From NCBI GenBank assembly GCA_963576735.1, contig OY755173.1, positions 7,720,873-7,784,872 of the forward strand: a stretch of DNA of 64,000 nt. Reading direction: 5' to 3'. Source of the DNA: Bedellia somnulentella (lineage: Eukaryota; Arthropoda; Insecta; Lepidoptera; Bedelliidae). Below, one piece after another: positions 30,701-35,764 of this stretch. Below the pieces are notes generated by a model. That model had not been told where the DNA came from. It searched no databases and saw only the letters and a program-made list of their open reading frames with translations. The stretch's first letter is position 1; every line of letters starts with the position of its first letter. The position numbers were made by a program, and so were the translations under genes.

Positions 30701-32746
30701 CACTTTTGGAAGTTGCGTGGGGAAAAGATGGTAGTATAAAGGTTGTTGGTGATGGGTCTCCAACCGCATCGCCCAAGAATCCCTTAAAAGCCCCAATACC
30801 GTTAGTCGCCTCTTACGTACACCCACCGGAAGAAATGGGGTAGTGCTATTCTAAGCCGACACTACACAGCATAAATAAATATTAATTAAAATACGGACTT
30901 ATTACTTTAGTGGACTTAACCAAATAGGGCGGAAATCAAACGTAGTTCAGTATAAAAATCCGCTGAAAACTAATTGTCTAAATAAGTTGTCCCCACACCT
31001 GATTGGTTGATTTGGACATTCATTTGCTTTGCTTAAGTCAGTTGAAATGCACTGAATCGTTTACGGATATTGACATTCTTCGTTTCTTCTCTATTTAGTT
31101 AAGTTCTCTATTGTTGTATGTGTTATGTATCTATTTAATAGGTTGTTTCTTCTTTCTTACATACAAGTACTCATTTATCATGGTTGTGAACGATGAGGGA
31201 CAACGTCAGGCGATCAAGTAAATATTTTAGAATCCAATACTTTTAGAGAAGCAGGTACACAGGAATTGCTTTTTGGACGTCCATTATTGAGCTGAAGCGA
31301 CTGCGTAACTATACCTCTCTTTACAGTTACATTACAAGCGTGCTTGATCACTTTGAATCCTCTACATACACGGTTCCGCTGTGTCTGAACTAGTCCTATA
31401 ATGTCACGATGGAGGTTCTCAAGTCACAGACCTAGCAGGAAACCATCATTAAAAAACATACATACATATACTCACGACTATAGATCCCTAGAAGGAATAG
31501 CCAGAGCTAAGGAATTAAAAATTCCTCAGCCACTTTTGGAAAATTGAGTGGGGAAAAGATGGTAAAGTAAAGGTTGATCGTGATGGGTCTCCAACCGCAT
31601 CGCCCAAAAATCCCTTAATAGCCCCAATACCGTCGCCTCTTACCTACACCCACCGGAAGAAATGGGGTAGTGCTATTCTAAGCCGACACTACACAGCAAT
31701 AATGGTGGCAGAGGTACTAAAACTTCTGGACAATAACTTACCCATGTTGGTTTCCTCACGATATTTTCCCTCACCGTTAACAACCATGATCAGGTCCTTG
31801 TAGGCCCGACTCGGATCGGCATTTAAACTTGCCGCGTCTCTCTGTGTGAAAGGCGGGTGTTTTACCCACTGAGCTATCACGAGTATTTTAGTTATGGGGT
31901 TATAAGTAGTTTAACCCCACTAATGAAAGGAACTTGATTTATTGTGTTCTTTTTATTACTTTTTGGCTTGCAAACTCACATTATAAAAATCATATTTTGA
32001 ATTACTATTGTTGTACAGTTTGGTTCGGTTTTCTGTAAGACATAATAAATAAAGACGAGTTTCCTTAATTTCCTTCTTTCTAATTATCTTCAATGCATGT
32101 TATAGGAACAGTGGTTCTTCAGCTCGGTGAACTGAACCAACAGCGACCTGATTTCGACCGGGAGGTTTCCCAAGACAGCCTCTTTTTAGCGGCACAAGCT
32201 GCTAAGGCCACGAGTGAAGTAAGTAACATTATTTTATCCCTACTGGTGTTTTCGTTATGAAATGATTTAAAAACAATTCGCCTACTAAGATAGTGTAACA
32301 TAAGTTGGAATAAAAAATATATATACTATTCTAATGTCGGTCTGTTCTGTACAATATCTATTTATTTCTGTACAATATCTTATTCAACATTGTTTAAATG
32401 TCTTAATTTTTTTTACGAAAAGCAAGGCATAAATAAAAATGAACTCAAAATATATTAAAACTAAACAAATATTTTTTACACTTAACCCTTAAAATGCTTT
32501 CCTACATTCTAGTTCGACCCAAACGGCAACACAACAGAAGACCGACCACCAAGCGCCACACAAGAGAAAGAGTTAACCCCTGAACCCGGAACCCCCTCAG
32601 AATCATCCTGGTCTATTACTCTCGAACAATTCCTGGCTTCAATGCTAGCCCAACAACCTATAGAAGAGTTCTTCAACAAGAAAGAACCAATTCTACCACA
32701 CCTCGAAGCCTTAAAACAAAGAGGTAGGCTGCATTCCGTTTCCTAG
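411..32746 (+). CDS. TBC1D9: TBC1 domain family member 8/9-like Rab GTPase-activating protein (5' incomplete, 14 exons)
   Basis: Members of this family stimulate GTP hydrolysis by Rab GTPases and act in membrane trafficking. Exons read from the sequence: 411-675, 1386-1579, 1800-1932, 2497-2776, 3383-3576, 3992-4186, 4808-4957, 7886-8074, 15288-15467, 16588-16799, 18366-18475, 30438-30611, 32106-32218 and 32513-32746 (stop TAG 32744-32746). Every junction has AG before and GT after, and the phases join without a break, giving 2622 coding bases plus one base of a split codon, about 873 residues. Order of domains: second GRAM, TBC, one EF-hand, C-terminal tail. The N-terminus and first GRAM must lie upstream of base 1. 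Insects usually have one gene for the TBC1D8/8B/9/9B group, so the vertebrate symbol is only a family label. Introns are heavily loaded with transposons. Exons 8-11 are present a second time at 23978-29569. Confidence 0.9.
1800..4957 (+). CDS. TBC1D9: TBC1D9-like gene, linker and TBC (Rab-GAP) exons
   Basis: Exons 1800-1932, 2497-2776, 3383-3576, 3992-4186 and 4808-4957. The linker exon gives [20 protein letters not shown]. The TBC domain then begins with [20 protein letters not shown] and [16 protein letters not shown]. The arginine finger is in [13 protein letters not shown], matching IxxDxxR. The glutamine finger is in [13 protein letters not shown], matching YxQ. Both dual-finger residues of active TBC domains are present, so GAP activity is expected. 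Later blocks [31 protein letters not shown] and [14 protein letters not shown] are also typical of TBC1D9. Introns carry a SINE at 2074-2328, an RTE tail at 4281-4558 and short repeat pieces. Confidence 0.92.
2074..2328 (-). mobile_element. SINE (RTE-ended, Metulj-like), copy 1
   Basis: On the minus strand the unit starts tgctgtgtagtgtcggctta, has gcgatgctgttggagaccca in the middle and ends ggctaccccttctagggatt, then gccgtgagtatatgtatgta. The length is about 250 bases. Both ends match the RTE at 8411-14453. No coding capacity. Confidence 0.85.
2971..3096 (+). repeat. SINE or LINE tail of the ggtacctctgccaacccc type
   Basis: gcaaaacgtgggtaccttct, then attggtacctctgccaaccc and ataaacggcgtgaacgttta with a ttatg repeat tail. 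A close copy lies at 22803-22926 inside the hAT element, and a minus-strand relative at about 37370-37460. Confidence 0.65.
4281..4558 (+). repeat. RTE 3' end fragment
   Basis: Starts ggaatgttaagatggttta and contains gtagaggacgaccacgaagg and ggcgatcgatagtctctgcc, then gtgagtatatgtatgcatgt. It is colinear with 14148-14450 of the RTE with many differences, so it is an older insertion. Confidence 0.8.
5011..5201. repeat. Palindromic MITE
   Basis: acaacttttgactttcggat at the left end is matched by atccgaaagtcaaaagttgt at the right, and the inverted match extends for about 55 bases (to ttttttaaagccc and ggggctttaaaaaa). The flanks attaa(a) and attaa(t) may be target duplications. It lies in the intron before exon 7886-8074. 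Confidence 0.8.
5271..5520 (-). mobile_element. SINE (RTE-ended), copy 2
   Basis: Full-length minus-strand copy in the intron before exon 7886-8074. It is absent from the second haplotype copy near 22350, where tactttttatcac runs directly into agctcacaaatactta, so it is a polymorphic insertion. Confidence 0.85.
5605..5790 (+). repeat. tRNA-derived SINE of the gtgagggaaaa type (both haplotype copies)
   Basis: atgatggctcagtggggaga (A-box-like), then tttacggtgagggaaaacat and cgtgagaaaaccctcatggc. The same insertion occurs at about 22415-22536 plus 23526-23580 in the second copy, split there by the hAT element. Confidence 0.65.
5837..6186. repeat. Long imperfect palindrome (foldback, arms about 160 bases)
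   Basis: The left arm from tatatcgattgaagacatca to about 6000 is the reverse complement of about 6025-6186 with scattered mismatches. For example, tgaggttctaagcctcggct pairs with agctgaggctaagaacctca. The loop is short. It could be a MITE or a snap-back of one element. It borders directly on the start of the LINE fragment. Confidence 0.8.
6186..7415 (+). pseudogene. LINE reverse transcriptase fragment with one in-frame stop
   Basis: The frame 6186-7157 carries [56 protein letters not shown] with the first catalytic Asp, [20 protein letters not shown] and [12 protein letters not shown] with YADD. A TAG at 7155-7157 interrupts the frame, which then continues in the same phase to 7412 ([20 protein letters not shown]). 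Everything upstream of the reverse transcriptase is missing. It belongs to a different non-LTR lineage from the RTE and from the LINE at 10493-13137; I cannot name the clade with confidence. Confidence 0.82.
7524..7735 (-). mobile_element. SINE (RTE-ended), copy 3, tail lost to a neighbouring insertion
   Basis: Minus-strand copy lacking its TATG tail, because the inverted-repeat element 5803-7523 abuts it. The allele in the second copy (23584-23832) is complete. Confidence 0.85.
7886..18475 (+). CDS. TBC1D9: TBC1D9-like gene, post-TBC and EF-hand exons (first copy, intact)
   Basis: Exons 7886-8074 (63 codons), 15288-15467 (60 codons), 16588-16799 and 18366-18475. The first encodes [16 protein letters not shown] and [18 protein letters not shown]. 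The second ends in [17 protein letters not shown] and RMFK. The third opens with [14 protein letters not shown], a calcium-binding EF-hand loop of DxDxDG type whose twelfth position is Gly instead of the usual Glu. The fourth is a Ser/Thr/Pro-rich linker. All four are open and in phase with exons 4808-4957 and 30438-30611. This copy should therefore be the one used for the gene model. A 6-kb RTE insertion (8411-14453) lies between its first two exons. Confidence 0.88.
8185..8296 (+). repeat. Old RTE 3' tail (present in both haplotype copies)
   Basis: aagctacagatgtttgccgg and ctctgcctaccccagtcgga correspond to the RTE 3' end with clear decay. The same piece lies at about 24490-24600, so the insertion predates the split of the two copies. 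Confidence 0.65.
8683..10056 (+). pseudogene. RTE endonuclease (APE-type) and start of reverse transcriptase
   Basis: The open frame carries the motifs of an apurinic-like endonuclease: [10 protein letters not shown] near the start, [13 protein letters not shown] with the catalytic Glu, [24 protein letters not shown] and [15 protein letters not shown] with the terminal Asp-His pair. In non-LTR elements this domain nicks the target DNA to prime reverse transcription. The frame is lost near 9945, where gcggatttgc has one G fewer than the second copy (gcgggatttgc at 57901), and there is a further insertion near 10035. The 5' leader 8411-8682 is untranslated. Translation could begin at the ATG at 8683, but a later Met is also possible. 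Confidence 0.8.
10203..10492 (+). pseudogene. RTE reverse transcriptase, fingers part, 5' of the nested LINE
   Basis: The reading frame contains [14 protein letters not shown] text ([20 protein letters not shown]), then [20 protein letters not shown] and [12 protein letters not shown], the first conserved blocks of the reverse transcriptase. The frame is cut at about 10492 by another LINE and resumes at 13138 ([14 protein letters not shown]). In the second RTE copy (58420-58450) the same site is uninterrupted. Confidence 0.82.
10494..12621 (+). CDS. LINE reverse transcriptase protein (5'-truncated, otherwise open)
   Basis: A single frame of about 709 codons with no internal stop. It covers the linker ([18 protein letters not shown]), reverse transcriptase and C-terminal region, but no endonuclease. 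Motifs: [69 protein letters not shown] with the first catalytic Asp, [20 protein letters not shown] and [10 protein letters not shown] with the catalytic pair. The frame also continues upstream into RTE sequence from 10411, which is an accident of insertion. The [10 protein letters not shown] and YADDT pattern places it in the Jockey/CR1/L2 assemblage; I cannot assign the clade. Good preservation suggests a recent insertion. Confidence 0.82.
12704..12739. repeat. CA microsatellite
   Basis: An uninterrupted run of CA of 36 bases in the 3' UTR of the nested LINE. Confidence 0.95.
13138..14386 (+). pseudogene. RTE reverse transcriptase, palm to C-terminus, 3' of the nested LINE
   Basis: The first frame runs to about 13730 with [28 protein letters not shown] (first catalytic Asp), [19 protein letters not shown] and [11 protein letters not shown] (catalytic YADD). 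A one-base change near 13712 shifts to the frame open at 13703-14386, with [33 protein letters not shown] and [15 protein letters not shown], the usual C-terminal region, ending in REVCQDRA and a stop. The catalytic residues survive but the frame is broken. Confidence 0.85.
14704..14775 (+). tRNA. tRNA-Asp (GTC)-like gene in an intron
   Basis: The 72-base sequence starts TCCTCGGTAGTATAGTGG, has the anticodon arm CCGCCTGTCACGCGG with anticodon GTC, and the T arm ccggggttcgattccccg. This is a textbook eukaryotic tRNA-Asp, and both internal promoter boxes are present. The acceptor stem pairs except for a T4-T69 mismatch, because the 3' strand reads CCGTGGA where CCGGGGA is expected. It lies in the intron before exon 15288-15467 on the same strand. 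It may be functional or a recent pseudogene. The same sequence recurs at 25579-25650 in the duplicated segment. Confidence 0.85.
16383..16470 (-). repeat. tRNA-derived SINE head
   Basis: On the minus strand, gacacggtagctcaatcggc leads to cgcgggttcgattcccgcc, with A and B box sequences of a polymerase III promoter. It is followed by the tail ttagtcataatccccacatg. In the second haplotype copy only a remnant is left near 26804-26840. The anticodon loop is not that of a working tRNA. Confidence 0.75.
16894..17524 (+). mobile_element. Helitron-like element containing SINE copy 4
   Basis: Begins tccttatatattaaacgaga after an A and ends gtcgcgggcaaaaagctag before a T, the 5'-TC and CTAG-3' boundaries of Helitrons. 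A second copy at about 27243-27620 lacks the SINE and has lost the terminal CTAG (gctatt). Related sequence lies at about 1013-1330. No Rep/helicase gene is present. Confidence 0.5.
17071..17314 (+). mobile_element. SINE (RTE-ended), copy 4, with target duplication
   Basis: Plus-strand full-length copy flanked by atttataaatt at 17054-17064 and 17315-17325. The second haplotype copy has a single gagatttataaattgtcaaa near 27408-27427 and no SINE, confirming the insertion and its target duplication. It lies within an older Helitron-like sequence. Confidence 0.9.
17971..18224 (-). mobile_element. SINE (RTE-ended), copy 5
   Basis: Minus-strand copy with the head ccgacactacacgg and tail catacatacatacatacata. 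Not found at the matching place of the second haplotype copy. Confidence 0.85.
18962..20848 (+). pseudogene. Gag-protease-reverse transcriptase polyprotein of the Ty3/gypsy element
   Basis: Starts at the first in-frame ATG after the leader ([14 protein letters not shown]). A retrotransposon-type gag region comes first (residues about 20-190). Two zinc knuckles follow, [14 protein letters not shown] and [14 protein letters not shown], both CX2CX4HX4C. The protease motif is [11 protein letters not shown], with Cys where Thr or Ser is usual after the Asp. Reverse transcriptase blocks include [13 protein letters not shown] and CWYDDICL, so the palm motif is YDDI. The frame is lost at the stop near 20846, where tcttggttcgtaata lacks bases needed for the usual YLG-F continuation. 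The neighbouring segment 20849-20977 is also out of frame. Confidence 0.85.
20978..21655 (+). pseudogene. Reverse transcriptase end and RNase H of the Ty3/gypsy element
   Basis: Opens with [20 protein letters not shown] (thumb and connection). RNase H follows, with [17 protein letters not shown] (first catalytic Asp), [40 protein letters not shown] (Glu) and [13 protein letters not shown] (Asp). It ends in [15 protein letters not shown] frame change near 21650 leads to the integrase part. Confidence 0.82.
21656..21958 (+). pseudogene. Integrase zinc-binding region of the Ty3/gypsy element, truncated at the gap
   Basis: The frame shows [20 protein letters not shown], then [18 protein letters not shown], the His-His-Cys-Cys finger that precedes the integrase core. 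Sequence becomes extremely GC-rich (cgccccgccccgccgcgccc) just before the N run. The catalytic core is not visible. Confidence 0.8.
21959..22158. other. Assembly gap of exactly 200 N
   Basis: A round 200-base run of N, typical of a placeholder for a join of unknown size. It separates the end of one contig, inside a retrotransposon, from a second contig that restarts earlier in the same host intron. Confidence 0.98.
22545..23517. mobile_element. hAT-type non-autonomous DNA transposon, 973 bases
   Basis: Begins cagagatg and ends catctctg. It is flanked by the 8-base duplication taagccag (22537-22544 and 23518-23525), which is the hallmark of hAT insertions. The subterminal regions are inverted runs of [17 protein letters not shown] sequence. 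The first haplotype copy has an uninterrupted tcataggccagtcatag at 5737-5753. A SINE-like piece (about 22690-22926) is nested inside. No transposase is present. Confidence 0.88.
23584..23832 (-). mobile_element. SINE (RTE-ended), second haplotype copy of copy 3
   Basis: Same sequence and position as 7524-7735 but with the tail acaaacatatactcacggct intact. It shows the arrangement before the composite element inserted. Confidence 0.85.
24340..24480 (+). repeat. tRNA-derived SINE head with an inverted leader
   Basis: caattggcaagagcgacggg to cgaatcccgcctgtgtcg is a tRNA-like unit on the plus strand. Upstream, aataaataaaggaagaaaaa plus tttcgacacaggcgggact is the reverse complement of its 3' flank. 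Absent from the first haplotype copy. Confidence 0.75.
24811..25434 (+). repeat. Dispersed moth-type repeat
   Basis: Starts aaaaccggccaagtgcgagtc and ends ctacgggaaccctaaaaaca. It contains a run of G near 25049-25060, and acggacggacggacagacag near the 3' end. Such ccggccaagtgcgagtcgg sequences are common in lepidopteran genomes as I remember them; the exact class is not certain. It is absent from the first haplotype copy near 14553, so it is a polymorphic insertion. Confidence 0.7.
25579..25650 (+). tRNA. tRNA-Asp (GTC)-like gene, second copy
   Basis: This is identical over 72 bases to the tRNA at 14704-14775, including the T4-T69 mismatch, and sits at the matching intron position of the second copy. 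It is probably the other allele of one locus and not an extra gene. Confidence 0.8.
27856..28545. mobile_element. TTAA-flanked inverted-repeat element, 690 bases
   Basis: Flanked by TTAA on both sides (27852-27855 and 28546-28549). It begins gggcctccccg and ends cggggacgccc, imperfect inverted repeats. The first haplotype copy has ggtccttaaagttttac without the insert (17740-17756). TTAA duplication is typical of piggyBac-like elements. No transposase is encoded. A tRNA-like palindrome is nested at 28262-28460. A relative starts at 61563. Confidence 0.75.
28262..28460. repeat. Head-to-head tRNA-like palindrome
   Basis: A tRNA-like sequence on the minus strand (28294-28365, acceptor arms GACACTG and CAGTGTC) is followed at once by the same sequence on the plus strand (to about 28427). 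The flanks (gatgttattaaaggaaag and ctttcctttaataacatc) are also inverted, giving arms of about 95 bases. The T arm GCGGGTTCGAACCCCGC is perfect, but the anticodon loop lacks the invariant T33, so these are SINE heads and not tRNA genes. Confidence 0.8.
30438..32746 (+). CDS. TBC1D9: TBC1D9-like gene, C-terminal exons and stop
   Basis: Exons 30438-30611, 32106-32218 and 32513-32746. Exon 30438-30611 contains a very GC-rich stretch encoding a Pro/Ala run ([10 protein letters not shown]), followed by [20 protein letters not shown], which corresponds to the QFIELCKTLYNMF region of vertebrate TBC1D9. The next exon gives [20 protein letters not shown]. The last gives [20 protein letters not shown] and ends QRGRLHSVS followed by TAG. 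Phases are 1, then 1, then 0. Two SINEs (30636-30870 and 31457-31698) and a tRNA-derived SINE (31728-31872) lie in the introns. Confidence 0.85.
30636..30870 (-). mobile_element. SINE (RTE-ended), copy 6
   Basis: Minus-strand copy starting 24 bases after the splice donor at 30611, in the intron before exon 32106-32218. The tail is short, catatactcacggc only. Confidence 0.85.
31457..31698 (-). mobile_element. SINE (RTE-ended), copy 7
   Basis: Minus-strand copy in the same intron as copy 6, with tail catacatacatatactcacg and head gccgacactacacagca. Confidence 0.85.
31728..31872 (-). repeat. tRNA-derived SINE of the gtgagggaaaa type
   Basis: On the minus strand it reads gtgatagctcagtgggtaaa, then cccgcctttcacacagagag and gttaacggtgagggaaaata with tcgtgaggaaacc. 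Related copies lie at about 5605-5790 and 22415-22536, and inside the hAT element at about 22690-22800. Confidence 0.7.
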
Positions 32747-33000
32747 TTGGAGGAAATTCCTTTTCTGTAGACTTTAGCTACATTAAAGGAATTTAAAACG
32801 TCACAATCAACCGAAAAATTTTGTATAAGATTTTTTATCGGAGTTCGTAAAGAATTTACTTACGATGTTTTATTTGCATATCAGTTAATGAAGTTAAATG
32901 TGCATATTGATATCAACTGTATTTTATGTATTTAAATATGTACAAATTTTGTTTAGATTTTTATTAAGAGCTTTTGTTTATAACTTCTTCTAAATTTGAC

Positions 33001-33006
33001 AATAAA
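33001..33006 (+). promoter_or_regulatory. Candidate polyadenylation signal of the TBC1D9-like gene
   Basis: AATAAA lies 254 bases after the stop codon at 32746 and is the first canonical hexamer found downstream. A second AATAAA occurs at 33927-33932. Which one is used cannot be decided from the sequence. Confidence 0.4.
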
Positions 33007-34544
33007 CACATTCCTTTAAAAATAAGGATAAAAAATATCATACCTTACTATAAATTCAAGCCTTATATAAGAACCTATCTAATATTTTTACTAGTGTTTT
33101 AAGGGCGAGTGAAATTAGTAATAGTTTGGAACAGTTTCCACGAAATCAACAATAGAGTCCTTGTTCCAGAAATTAATTGGTCCTTACTATGTATCTAATA
33201 TATGGCTACATAATTATACAAGAAAATAATCGATATTATTACTTTAACATTTGTTTGCCGGTACTGTTACCACAACGCAACACATATTTTTTTAGGAATT
33301 AGAAAAAATATATCCTGGTTTGTTGTTGTATATATACCAGTATGTTAATACATAAAATAATACATCCTAGTATTTTCATTGCTGCTTCAAAGAAAGTTCT
33401 TTGTGTGTTAAATATTTTATTTGTTTATTATATGTTTAATTAGATTATTTTACGAATAACATAACAGATGAAATATGAAATGCATGGGAAAATGAAATAA
33501 TTTATTTTTCTTACCAAAACTAGATCAGGTTTATGAACTATGTTTTTTATCGTATATGAAACACGAGGGAGATAAAGAATGTCTTGAATTTCTGTGGTCT
33601 TGAATATATTTAACTGAAGAATATACGTATGATTATTTACAAGTCTTAAACATATTTTACAATATATTGTGCAAGTTTTCTAAACATCCATAAAAAAAAC
33701 TCCTAATAAAATTCCAATTCTATTTTATGTTAAGTACAAAATGCATTTATTATATGTTTTATTATAGTAAGAAAATTTAACTTGTGTGATATATTATTTG
33801 TATATTGTGTAAAAATATATAGCTCCATTAGTGCCATTGAAATATTTTGTATGAAATATAATTTTTGCTTACTTAAAAGTTTGTAAGCAAATGAATTGAT
33901 TAGTAGAAGTTATTTAAAAACAAGAAATAAAGTTAATATGCGTCTTTTTGCCCAGACACTTTTACTGAGGTAATTTTTTATGTCAATATAACTCATTTTA
34001 TAAATAATAGAAATATCATTATTTTGTGGTAGGTTGACGATGCATGAGGAATATATAACATGTTCTTTCGTTTAAATCTAAGTGTCATACTACATTTATT
34101 TACAAAATGGAATCATTCATTAATTAAAAAACTCCTCATATAGTACGTTTTTTGCTACTTCGTACTAATTTTGCAATGAAATTTGTTTCATTAAAATTTT
34201 AAACCACCTGTTAAAGAGATTATGTAAAAAATATCCATTTGAAGTTAGAAGATAAAGAAATTTCAATTGTATGTATATAAAATGTAATAAGTATATCATG
34301 TGATTTTCGGTGCTTACCCATTATGTGAATATTGCTTGCAACTTAGAATAAGAATGATAACCTACATTTAGTATAGCAGACGATACACGTCCAATTATTT
34401 TTCCTGTATTTCCGTGAACTTAGTTCATCGTTTTTTCTTCCATTAGCTGTTACATAATTATTTACTTTGTATCTGTCTGTATCAATGATTTGTGTTGAAA
34501 CATTTAAGATGGATCATATATGTTAGCTCAGCACAGCATACCTA

Positions 34545-34808
34545 GTACGAGCGATCTTTTAACTAGATATCGCATGGTATAAAACAGTCAACACTCTTAC
34601 GCCCTTACTTAGTATTGTATACTGTCCGATATCGTGACGATAAAGTAGCGCTCGGTCTAGGCCTCCAGCAGGGCAAGCACGAGCCGTGTTTAAACTAGTT
34701 ATCGCGTGGGATAAAGCAGCCATCTCTTACGCACGTACTTAGTATCGTATACTGCTATCTCATTCTAACCGTTGTCGTGTCGATAAAAAAGCGCTCGTGC
34801 TTGCCCTT
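34545..34808. repeat. Doubled repeat block with inverted ends
   Basis: Two similar units follow each other (about 34545-34652 and 34683-34795), sharing ttacttagtat-gtatactg and gataaa-agcgctcg. The second is bounded by gggcaagcacgagc and gctcgtgcttgccc, a perfect inverted repeat. It resembles a MITE inserted twice or partly duplicated. Confidence 0.7.
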
Positions 34809-35731
34809 CTGGTTACCTTTAGTAATATAGAATGACAGAGTAAAACACTGAATTAAAGATATCTTGTCTCTTCGAAGGGCTCATTAAGCCGTTGGCCCCG
34901 GCTACAATCAACACGGTAGTAGTTTGTCCAGCTGGTTTGTGGGGAAATCACTATTCAAGGATTTGAGCCCTCAGTTGGTACATATTGATGACTTCTGTGA
35001 GAGTGTAGAATCATGGTTTTTAAACTAACAATCTAAGGTCGTGGTTCTACGCTGTCTACTCTTTAGCCCTGATATTTTAGGTGGATTATTGATGTGAAAA
35101 AATATTGTGTTATTAATTAATTATAATAGTCAACTTATATTTTAAACTTAAAAAAATTAGGAAATTACTCTGAATGTAAACTATAATACCCATTACTGTC
35201 CAAATGGTTGGTTATGATCCCTGAAATTTAACCAATTTTTCTTATTAAAAAATAAGCAATATTTCATATCAACATAAGTATTGTCTCTTGCAAGAAAAAA
35301 TATTATATTGTACTGTATCCTTTATTGCATCAATTACTTAGCTTTACAAAAACGGTGTTATTAAATTAATGATTCTGTGGGTTATTTCTATAAGCCATCC
35401 TACAGCTGCGCCCCTAAGGTGACTACGCGGAAACGAGTGTCCTAAAATACACTGTCACAGACACCCTAGCCTAGCCCATACATATAGGGTATAGATACCC
35501 TAGTGGCGCAGATGTAGGGTGACAGATATGAATAACCCGTTTCTGTTCTCATCTTAAAGTTTATCCATAAGTTTGCTTATAAATTATCATTCAAACATAA
35601 CGTTGAAATTTGTTTAGTCAACCATATTGTTTTGCAATATGGTCCAAAGAAAAGTGTTAATGTAGGATATAGGCAGCTACATTGTATAAGCGAAAATCGT
35701 AAATAAAATACTTTTATAAATAACAACTCTT

Positions 35732-35737
35732 TTATTC
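35732..35737 (-). promoter_or_regulatory. Polyadenylation signal of fucosidase gene 1
   Basis: AATAAA on the minus strand, 28 bases downstream of the stop codon at 35767-35765. The short distance to the stop and canonical sequence make it the likely 3' processing signal. Confidence 0.5.
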
Positions 35738-35764
35738 CTAAAAATAAACAATTGTACAATAGAA

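Larger units (their letters stand above)
32747..35760 (+). other. 3' UTR of the TBC1D9-like gene, then AT-rich intergenic sequence
   Basis: No convincing coding sequence lies between the TBC1D9-like stop and the first fucosidase gene on the other strand. Candidate polyadenylation signals AATAAA occur at 33001-33006 and 33927-33932, so the 3' UTR could be about 260 or about 1190 bases. The only structured part is a repeat block at 34545-34808. The remainder is low-complexity AT-rich DNA. Confidence 0.6.
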
